Shown: positions 7,371-12,609 of the stretch, piece after piece
How positions within the stretch are numbered: position 1 is the first letter of the stretch
How the letters are laid out: every line of letters begins with the position of its first letter
DNA from: an uncultured Actinomycetes bacterium
GTDB lineage: Bacteria; Actinomycetota; Actinomycetes; S36-B12; UBA5976
Direction of reading: 5' to 3'
DNA length: 12,609 bases
NCBI GenBank assembly: GCA_937896305.1
Contig: CALBND010000183.1
Coordinates: forward strand, 1 to 12,609
Program-made: the position numbers and the translations under genes
The notes under the pieces: model-generated
Databases searched by the model: none
What the model was told of the DNA's origin: nothing
Seen by the model: the letters and a program-made list of their open reading frames with translations, nothing else

Positions 7371-8504
7371 ATGACAACAAATCGGCCGAAAGTTGAAGAT
7401 TTACATTTAGTAAATCTCACAAAATCATTTGATGATTTTAAAGCGGTCGATAATTTAACGCTGACAATCCCGGCGGGCTCATTCTTTGCATTATTGGGTC
7501 CGTCTGGATGCGGCAAAACCACAACTTTAAGAATGGTTGCAGGTTTAGAAGAACCAACATCTGGACAAATAAAATTAGGTTCAGAAGATATAACTTCCTT
7601 CCCACCCTATAAACGCTGGGTTAATACTGTTTTTCAAAGTTATGCATTGTTTCCACATCTTTCTATATATGAAAATGTGGCCTTTGGTTTAAGAAGACAA
7701 AAATCGGCAGATATCGATAAACAAGTTAAAGCAATGCTGGAACTTGTTGAACTAACAACACTTGCGCAAAGAAAACCACAACAACTTTCAGGTGGGCAAC
7801 AACAACGAGTTGCAGTCGCCAGAGCCCTAATTAATGAACCAGATGTTTTATTATTGGATGAGCCATTAGGTGCTCTTGATCTTAAATTGCGTCGTCAAAT
7901 GCAATTAGAGTTAAAAAGAATTCAAATCGAAGTTGGAATCACATTCGTTCATGTAACACATGATCAAGAAGAAGCCATGACTATGGCAGACACAGTTGCG
8001 GTGATGAATGAAGGAAGAATTGAGCAAATGGGGGCACCCTTAACAATTTATGAGAAACCAAGAACAGCGTTTGTGGCAAATTTCTTGGGACAATCAAATC
8101 TTTTTGAAGGAACAGTTGCTGGAGTAGAGGGTGATGAATTAGCTGTGAAAGTAAAAGACACAGTTATCTATGTTCCTCTAAATTCAACAGAAATAAGAAG
8201 TGGCCGAATTGTCTTAGGGGTTAGACCAGAGAAAGTAAAAATTGTTGACCAAGGTAAAACTGGTTTACCTAAAAATCAAATTCAAGGCTCAATTCATAAC
8301 ACAGCTTTCGTAGGAGTTTCTACTCAATATGAAGTTTTATCTAGTTGGGGACAAGAAATTTCAGCATTTGAACAAAACGTCGATCCATCAGATCTAGGAA
8401 GACCTGGTCAACTAGTCACTCTTGCTTGGGAACCTAGACATTCATTTGTATTAGATCCAGATGAAGATTTAACAGCAGGCTTAGATACCACCTGGGATGA
8501 ATAA
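7371..8504 (+). CDS. potA: Polyamine ABC transporter ATP-binding protein, PotA-like
   Basis: This 377-residue ABC ATPase has a complete nucleotide-binding domain: Walker A GPSGCGKTT at 43-51, Q-loop glutamine Q89 in FQSYALFPH, signature LSGGQ at 139-143, Walker B VLLLDEP at 159-165 with catalytic E164, and switch histidine H197 in VTHDQEEAM. A C-terminal TOBE-type regulatory domain follows (about 240-365), as in PotA and other MalK-like importer ATPases. Two copies would power the PotB/PotC channel on the cytoplasmic face. Only 5 nt separate the PotD stop from this ATG, and the purine-rich AAGGAG overlaps that stop but ends 1 nt before ATG. That is too close for ordinary Shine-Dalgarno initiation, so translation is probably coupled to PotD. 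No better in-frame start is available downstream before the conserved domain. Confidence 0.93.
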   Translation: MTTNRPKVEDLHLVNLTKSFDDFKAVDNLTLTIPAGSFFALLGPSGCGKTTTLRMVAGLEEPTSGQIKLGSEDITSFPPYKRWVNTVFQSYALFPHLSIYENVAFGLRRQKSADIDKQVKAMLELVELTTLAQRKPQQLSGGQQQRVAVARALINEPDVLLLDEPLGALDLKLRRQMQLELKRIQIEVGITFVHVTHDQEEAMTMADTVAVMNEGRIEQMGAPLTIYEKPRTAFVANFLGQSNLFEGTVAGVEGDELAVKVKDTVIYVPLNSTEIRSGRIVLGVRPEKVKIVDQGKTGLPKNQIQGSIHNTAFVGVSTQYEVLSSWGQEISAFEQNVDPSDLGRPGQLVTLAWEPRHSFVLDPDEDLTAGLDTTWDE

Positions 8505-8507
8505 ATA

Positions 8508-9392
8508 ATGTCGATTGTTCAAGAATCGATACCGGTAAAAATAAAAGTTAAAAAGAATAAGACTGCCTATTATTTAATCTTGCCAGGTATTGGCTGGTTG
8601 GTCCTTTTCTTCTTGGTTCCATTTTTTACACTTTTAGCAACCTCATTGCAAAAACCTGCAGGCACAACTCCTGACGATGGATATTTACCAGCACTTAGAT
8701 TCTCAAATTATTCTTCAGCTTTGAGTGAATATTATCCACAATTTTTTAGATCATTTGTTTTCTCTGGTATTGCCACAGTGGTTTGTCTTTTACTTGCTTA
8801 TCCAATTGCTTATTACATGGCAACAAAAGCAACTAAGTATCGAAATTTGATGTTGGTACTGATTGTTGCCCCATTTTTTGCTTCATATTTGCTAAGAACT
8901 AATGCTTGGAAAACAATTCTTTCAGGAGATAGTTTTGTTGTTTCTATTTTAAACTCTTTGAATTTATTACCTGATGGAAGAATCCTTAATACTCCAATAG
9001 CGGTTATTGCTGGACTCGTTTATACATTTTTACCTTTTATGATTTTGCCACTTTATGCCTCACTAGAAAAAATAGATATCAGACTCATAGAAGCAGCAGG
9101 AGATCTTTATGCCAGTCCTAGACAGAGCTTTTTGAACGTGGTTTGGCCACTTTCTCTTCCTGGGGTAGTGAGCGGAACTTTATTAACTTTTATTCCAGCA
9201 TCTGGAGATTATATAAACGCAGAATTGTTAGGAAGTATTAATGACAAAATGATTGGTAATGTTATTCAATCACAATTTATTGATTTACGAAATTATCCAA
9301 CTGCCTCTGCACTTTCGTTTACATTCATGGCATTAATTTTGGTATTAGTTTATCTATACATAAGTCGCGCTGGAACAGATGAGTTGGTATAG
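8508..9392 (+). CDS. potB: Polyamine ABC transporter permease, PotB-like
   Basis: This 294-residue inner-membrane permease has six predicted helices at about 20-46, 80-105, 112-135, 161-185, 213-235 and 265-287, the usual PotB/PotH layout. The EAA loop that contacts the ATPase is visible at 195-219 (EAAGDLYASPRQSFLNVV, then LPLSLPG-like WPLSLPG). The N-terminus is a basic cytoplasmic tail. It forms the translocation channel with PotC. The ATG lies 3 nt after the PotA stop, and only a weak purine run (GGGA, about 10 nt upstream) precedes it, so translational coupling is likely. The assignment as B rather than C rests on its position as first permease and on its length. Confidence 0.92.
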   Translation: MSIVQESIPVKIKVKKNKTAYYLILPGIGWLVLFFLVPFFTLLATSLQKPAGTTPDDGYLPALRFSNYSSALSEYYPQFFRSFVFSGIATVVCLLLAYPIAYYMATKATKYRNLMLVLIVAPFFASYLLRTNAWKTILSGDSFVVSILNSLNLLPDGRILNTPIAVIAGLVYTFLPFMILPLYASLEKIDIRLIEAAGDLYASPRQSFLNVVWPLSLPGVVSGTLLTFIPASGDYINAELLGSINDKMIGNVIQSQFIDLRNYPTASALSFTFMALILVLVYLYISRAGTDELV

Positions 9393-9400
9393 ATAAAGTT

Positions 9401-10195
9401 ATGATCAAATATATAAAGTCTCTACTATTAAAACTAATATCAATTGCAGTCATTGTTTATTTAATGATTCCTATTGCAGTAATTATTATTTTTTCATTCA
9501 ATAAACCAAAGAGATTTCAAAACACATCATGGAATCAATTTTCATTTGACGCTTGGACAAATATTTGTCGAGATCAAACAATATGTCGAGCACTAGGAAC
9601 AAGTTTAAAAGTTGGATTATTTGTGACAATTGTTTCAACAATATTTGGTGTTCTAATTTCATTTGCTATCACTCGACATAAATTTAAAGGTAAAGCCGCT
9701 ACAAATCTTTTCGTGTTTTTGCCCTTGGCCACACCAGAGGTAATTTTGGGAGCTTCCCTTCTGGCACTATTTTTAAATGTTTTCATTCCACTGGGATTCT
9801 GGACCATTTTAATTGCACAAATTACTTTCACTATCAGCTTTGTGGTAGTCGTAATGAATGCTCGGTTAGCTGGAATGGATCCACGGTTAGAGCAAGCTGC
9901 GATGGATTTATATGCAACACCGTTTCAAACATTTAGATATGTAACTTTCCCACTAGCCCTGCCCGGAATTTTGGCTGCAGCGCTGATTTCGTTTTCACTT
10001 TCAATTGACGATTTCATTGTTACCAGTTTCAACAGAGGAGGGGTAGTTACCTTCCCAATTTATATTTGGAGTGCCGCACAAAAAGGTATCCCACCTCAAG
10101 TTAATGTAATATCTTCAATAATGTTTCTAGGTTCACTGTTGCTAGTTTTGTTAGCAGGATTAATTAGTAAGAATAGGAAGTTAAAACAAGTATGA
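9401..10195 (+). CDS. potC: Polyamine ABC transporter permease, PotC-like
   Basis: This 264-residue permease has six hydrophobic segments at about 8-33, 68-92, 101-127, 134-153, 186-208 and 235-255. Its EAA-type loop at 164-189 reads EQAAMDLYATPFQTFRYV, followed by FPLALPG. The sequence SLSIDDFIVTSF just after this loop is characteristic of PotC/PotI-type permeases. It pairs with PotB to form the membrane channel driven by PotA. The gene begins 8 nt after the PotB stop with only a weak AAAG before the ATG. Its own stop overlaps the start of the peroxiredoxin gene by 4 nt (ATGA). Confidence 0.92.
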   Translation: MIKYIKSLLLKLISIAVIVYLMIPIAVIIIFSFNKPKRFQNTSWNQFSFDAWTNICRDQTICRALGTSLKVGLFVTIVSTIFGVLISFAITRHKFKGKAATNLFVFLPLATPEVILGASLLALFLNVFIPLGFWTILIAQITFTISFVVVVMNARLAGMDPRLEQAAMDLYATPFQTFRYVTFPLALPGILAAALISFSLSIDDFIVTSFNRGGVVTFPIYIWSAAQKGIPPQVNVISSIMFLGSLLLVLLAGLISKNRKLKQV

Positions 10196-10650
10196 CTTTA
10201 GAAATTGGTGACCAAGCCCCTAGCTTTAGTTTAAAAAATCAATTTGGCGAAGCTGTGTCCTTGGAAGATTTCAAGGGTAAGAAAAATGTGGTTTTAATGT
10301 TTTACCCATTTGCTTTTACCGGAAAGTGCACCGAAGAATTATGTGCCATAAGAGATGAAAGAAACGATTTTGTAAACGACTCAACACAAATACTTTCCAT
10401 ATCTTGTGATCCACATCAAAGTCTGAAAATTTTTGCCGAACAGCAAAATCTTGATACACCTCTTTTGAGTGATTTCTGGCCACATGGTCAGATAAGTCAA
10501 AAATATGGAGTATTTCTAGAAGACCTAGGTTTTGCCAACAGAGGTACCTTCATAATTGATAAAACCGGAATTATTCGTTGGAAAGTTGTGACAAGTCCTG
10601 GTCAGACGCGTAACAACGCGGACTATCGCACAGCGCTTGCGACACTTTAG
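10192..10650 (+). CDS. ahpE: Thiol peroxidase, AhpE/BCP-type peroxiredoxin
   Basis: This 152-residue protein is a complete single-domain peroxiredoxin, close in length to mycobacterial AhpE. The active-site motif P39-x3-T43-x2-C46 (YPFAFTGKC) gives the peroxidatic cysteine C46; the conserved arginine R117 lies in ANRGTF. LLSDFWPHG (91-99) and YGVF (105-108) also match AhpE as I know it. A second cysteine, C51, follows at +5, the spacing of the resolving cysteine in BCP/PrxQ enzymes; M. tuberculosis AhpE has no cysteine there. The enzyme should reduce hydrogen peroxide or organic peroxides in the cytoplasm using a thiol donor. Its ATG overlaps the PotC stop (ATGA) and AGGAAG lies upstream inside potC, so it is the last gene of the polyamine operon. 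Why a peroxidase belongs there is not evident from the pathway, because a transaminase route makes no H2O2. Confidence 0.9.
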   Translation: MTLEIGDQAPSFSLKNQFGEAVSLEDFKGKKNVVLMFYPFAFTGKCTEELCAIRDERNDFVNDSTQILSISCDPHQSLKIFAEQQNLDTPLLSDFWPHGQISQKYGVFLEDLGFANRGTFIIDKTGIIRWKVVTSPGQTRNNADYRTALATL

Positions 10651-10677
10651 ATAGATTGCATAAGCAACAAATTATTT

Positions 10678-10698
10678 CGGATTTAATTTTTTAATCCG
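10678..10698 (+). other. Hairpin abutting the 5' end of tRNA-Val
   Basis: CGGATT (10678-10683) and AATCCG (10693-10698) form a 6-bp stem around an AT-rich 9-nt loop; the last G of the stem is the first base of the mature tRNA. No T-run follows, so it is not a convincing terminator on the + strand. It may be an RNA-processing element. The loop region also contains TTTAAT (10682-10687), a possible -10 box, but no good -35 is placed for it. The 47-nt gap behind the peroxiredoxin gene shows nothing else. Confidence 0.4.
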
Positions 10699-10771
10699 GG
10701 CCTATAGCTCAGTTGGCTAGAGCGCCGCCCTTACAAGGCGGATGTCGGGGGTTCGAGTCCCTCTGGGCCCA
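10698..10771 (+). tRNA. tRNA-Val (anticodon UAC)
   Basis: A complete 74-nt cloverleaf can be drawn by hand. The acceptor stem pairs GGGCCTA with TGGGCCC (one G.U), the D stem pairs GCTC with GAGC, the anticodon stem pairs CCGCC with GGCGG around loop CTTACAA (anticodon TAC, reading GUA and GUG), the variable loop is ATGTC, and the T stem pairs GGGGG with CCCTC around TTCGAGT. The discriminator base is A at 10771. The CCA end is not encoded (the next bases are CGT), so it must be added enzymatically. The GTG start of the Nif3-like gene begins 1 nt after the discriminator. Confidence 0.96.
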
Positions 10772-10772
10772 C

Positions 10773-11585
10773 GTGAATAAACCAACTGTAAATGAGTTGG
10801 CAGAAATATTAAATAATTTATTTCCACCCAACACAGCTCAAGAATGGGATGTTGTTGGACTTTTAGCTACAGATTCAAATCAACATGTTTCAAAAATTTT
10901 ATTAACCATAGATCCAACTCTTGAAGTAATAAAAGAAGCACAGTCAAAAAACACTCAATTAATAATTTCTCATCATCCACTTTCCCTAATCAAGGATGAA
11001 GTTGAGCCCGAGAAAGCACACGTAAAGCAATGCTTGAAGTATTTGAAAGAATCGAAAATTTCTCTCTACACCGCACATACAAATGCTGACGTTGCCAAAA
11101 CGGGAGTAAGTTTTGCGCTAGCCAAAACATTTGGATTAGAAAACATAACAGAAATTGATGAAGCTGGTTTTGGATGTGTGGGCAATTTAGAGAAAGAATT
11201 AAAATTAGAAGAATTAATCCTCAATATTCAAGAATTTTTACCAGCAACTAAATCTGCAATTCAGGTAAGTGGGAATCTTGATAAGAAAATCAAAAAAGTA
11301 GCAGTCTGTGGGGGATCAGGAAGCTTTCTCTTGGACAAAGTTCGTGAAATAAATTGTGATGTTTTTATCACCGCTGATTTAAAACATCATGCAGTTAGCG
11401 ATAATCGTGATTTAAATGGGCCTGCTTTAATTTCTGTTTCCCATTGGGCATCTGAATGGCCTTGGCTTCCTGTACTTGCCAAAGAGTTAGCAGAAATTTT
11501 TATTGCCAAAAATTATGAAATTGAGATAGAAGTCTCCATAATTGTCACAGATCCTTGGACCTCTAGTATTAGCATTAAATCATGA
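10773..11585 (+). CDS. Nif3-like (YbgI/DUF34) dinuclear-metal-centre protein
   Basis: From GTG at 10773 this is a 270-residue Nif3/DUF34 protein. The metal ligands expected from E. coli YbgI (H63, H64, D101, H215, E219) are all present in equivalent contexts: H67-H68 in ISHHPL, D106 in AHTNADV, and H224 and E228 in SHWASEWP. VAVCGGSGSFLL (177-188) and TADLKHH (200-206) are further family hallmarks. These proteins form toroidal hexamers; a GTP cyclohydrolase-I-like, metal-related or nucleotide-related role has been discussed, but the function is not settled. The same reading frame stays open upstream through the tRNA, and starting there would add 20 residues translated from tRNA sequence, so GTG at 10773 is chosen. 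No Shine-Dalgarno can exist outside the tRNA. The stop overlaps the next start (ATGA). Confidence 0.92.
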   Translation: MNKPTVNELAEILNNLFPPNTAQEWDVVGLLATDSNQHVSKILLTIDPTLEVIKEAQSKNTQLIISHHPLSLIKDEVEPEKAHVKQCLKYLKESKISLYTAHTNADVAKTGVSFALAKTFGLENITEIDEAGFGCVGNLEKELKLEELILNIQEFLPATKSAIQVSGNLDKKIKKVAVCGGSGSFLLDKVREINCDVFITADLKHHAVSDNRDLNGPALISVSHWASEWPWLPVLAKELAEIFIAKNYEIEIEVSIIVTDPWTSSISIKS

Positions 11586-12304
11586 GGGCAAATGTTGAAG
11601 ACCAGCGAAAACTACTAGATATTGATGCACTTGATCAACACATTGCAACATTAATTTTTCAAAAAAAATCTAATCCAGATATAGCAACAATCACTGAAAT
11701 GACTGCTCGTTCACCTGCCATTGAAACTTCCATAGTCGAAACAGACTCCCAAATTCTTGAGGTAAAAAAACTTGTCTCCAAAGCAGAAGTCGATGTTGAG
11801 AATATAACCAAAAGACTTGAAAAAGATAGAGCTCGACTAAATTCTGATCAAACTAGTGCGAAAGAACTCACTCAACTTCAGCACGAAATATCGACATTAG
11901 AAAACAAAGAAAAAGAACTTGAAGAAGTTGAGCTAGAACACATGGAAAAGTTAGACGATTTGGAACACAAAAAAAGTGGTTTAACGGATATGTTGAACCA
12001 AGTTAAATCCGAGATAAGTCAGCTAAATGATAAAATTAAAGCCAATTTCGCAACACTAGATAATGAAATCATAAATTTAACTTCAGAAAGAAATGTCATA
12101 GCAGAATTGTTACCTCAAGATTTGCTAAATCTATATGAAAAAATTAGAACAGATCATGGCAAAGGTGCAGGATTGTTATCGAATGGATCTTGTGGTGCCT
12201 GTCAAATACAGATTGCTGCAGCAGAAATAAGTGCCTTAAAATCAGCTGATGTGCAAGAAGTATTGCGGTGTGAAAACTGTCGATGTATTTTGGTTAGAAA
12301 TTGA
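11582..12304 (+). CDS. C4-type zinc-ribbon coiled-coil protein (Rv2229c/CT398-like)
   Basis: This 240-residue protein has a long, charged helical region (about 35-165) rich in Glu, Lys and Leu heptads, expected to form an antiparallel coiled-coil hairpin. A C-terminal zinc ribbon follows with paired cysteines C204-x2-C207 and C230-x2-C233 and an extra C235. This is the layout of the zf-RING_7/CT398 family, which has been suggested to bind nucleic acid or partner proteins; the precise role is unknown. It lies between the Nif3-like and RNase H genes, as in many actinobacteria, and overlaps both neighbours by 4 nt (ATGA before, TTGA after). This indicates tight translational coupling of the three. 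Confidence 0.9.
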   Translation: MRANVEDQRKLLDIDALDQHIATLIFQKKSNPDIATITEMTARSPAIETSIVETDSQILEVKKLVSKAEVDVENITKRLEKDRARLNSDQTSAKELTQLQHEISTLENKEKELEEVELEHMEKLDDLEHKKSGLTDMLNQVKSEISQLNDKIKANFATLDNEIINLTSERNVIAELLPQDLLNLYEKIRTDHGKGAGLLSNGSCGACQIQIAAAEISALKSADVQEVLRCENCRCILVRN

Positions 12305-12609
12305 AACTAATTATCGAAGCCGACGGGGGCTCTAGAGGCAATCCGGGAATTGCGGCATATGGATGTCTTGTGAAAAATGCTGAAAATAGCGAAATTTTAT
12401 TTCAAGAAGGAAAAGTCTTAGGCATCACCACCAATAATGTTGCCGAATACAGTGGATTAGTAGCAGCATTAGAAGCCTGCTTCAAAATTGATAAAAGTGC
12501 AGAGATTGAAGTAAGAATGGATAGTAAATTAGTAGTTGAACAAATGAGTGGTAATTGGAAAATCAAGAACGAAAATATGAAAACTTTAGCTTTAAAAGTC
12601 AGAGATGCT
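12301..12609 (+). CDS. Ribonuclease H domain protein (RNase HI type), 3'-truncated by the window
   Basis: A TTG-initiated frame of 103 codons runs to the window edge without a stop. It encodes the N-terminal part of an RNase HI fold. D8 in EADGGSRGNPG, E49 in TTNNVAEYSGL and D74 in RMDSKLVVEQ are three of the four catalytic carboxylates; the fourth would lie beyond the edge. The enzyme cleaves RNA in RNA/DNA hybrids. The start is well constrained: an in-frame TAG sits one codon before the TTG (12295-12297), the catalytic Asp follows 8 residues in, and no ATG or GTG is usable before it. TTG overlaps the zinc-ribbon stop (TTGA). In actinobacteria the gene at this position (as Rv2228c) often carries a C-terminal histidine-phosphatase (CobC-like) domain; whether this one does cannot be seen here. 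Confidence 0.9.
   Translation, partial: MKLIIEADGGSRGNPGIAAYGCLVKNAENSEILFQEGKVLGITTNNVAEYSGLVAALEACFKIDKSAEIEVRMDSKLVVEQMSGNWKIKNENMKTLALKVRDA

Noticed and set aside
9574..9831. Antisense open frame of 85 codons inside the PotC gene, and similar antisense frames inside other genes
   Set aside because: They lie opposite strongly conserved coding sequence, have no recognisable domain or ribosome binding site, and are expected by chance.
10678..10700. Hairpin before tRNA-Val as an intrinsic terminator of the polyamine operon
   Set aside because: The stem is short and followed by GGGCC rather than a T-run; termination there would need to occur within the tRNA.
10713..10772. An in-frame upstream TTG that would extend the Nif3-like protein by 20 residues
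   Set aside because: The extension is translated from tRNA-Val sequence; the family N-terminus aligns with the GTG at 10773.
1..12609. CRISPR arrays, IS elements, phage genes, toxin-antitoxin or defence modules
   Set aside because: No regularly spaced repeats, transposase, integrase or terminal inverted repeats were seen; all genes fit housekeeping, surface or polyamine roles.

Overview
The window looks like part of a low-GC actinobacterial chromosome with a streamlined layout. Intergenic gaps are short, stop and start codons often overlap, and GTG and TTG starts are common. The base composition is clearly AT-rich by eye; I did not compute it. The actinobacterial reading rests on two things. 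One is the gene order Nif3-like protein, C4 zinc-ribbon coiled-coil protein, RNase H, the same order as mycobacterial Rv2230c-Rv2229c-Rv2228c. The other is a peroxiredoxin resembling mycobacterial AhpE. A freshwater Nanopelagicales (acI)-like or similar small-genome planktonic actinobacterium would fit, but that is inference.

Layout: (1) 1-1706, + strand: the 3' part of a polytopic membrane protein (YfhO / GT-C-like), whose start lies outside the window. (2) 1725-2552, - strand: a secreted protein of unknown function. It converges on gene 1 and shares with it a hairpin that looks like a bidirectional terminator. (3) 2629-4490, - strand: a two-gene operon of an Lrp/AsnC regulator followed by a class III (omega) aminotransferase, with a 4-nt overlap. 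(4) 4491-4682: the divergent regulatory region. (5) 4683-10650, + strand: a six-gene run of aminobutyraldehyde-type dehydrogenase, PotD-like Tat lipoprotein, PotA-like ATPase, PotB- and PotC-like permeases and an AhpE-like peroxiredoxin. (6) 10698-10771: tRNA-Val(UAC). (7) 10773 to the end, + strand: Nif3-like protein, zinc-ribbon coiled-coil protein, and the start of RNase H, which runs off the window.

The centre reads as a complete polyamine uptake and early catabolism locus. PotABCD imports putrescine or spermidine, the aminotransferase converts the diamine to an aminoaldehyde, and the dehydrogenase oxidises this to an amino acid (putrescine to 4-aminobutanal to GABA). The Lrp-type protein sits where a local regulator of both arms would sit. 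The later GABA steps are not in the window.

I found no CRISPR array, IS element, phage gene, toxin-antitoxin pair or recognisable defence system. No gap between genes exceeds 300 bases. The least ordinary points are the peroxiredoxin translationally coupled to the polyamine transporter, the tRNA ending one base before the GTG start of the Nif3-like gene, and the uncharacterised secreted protein.
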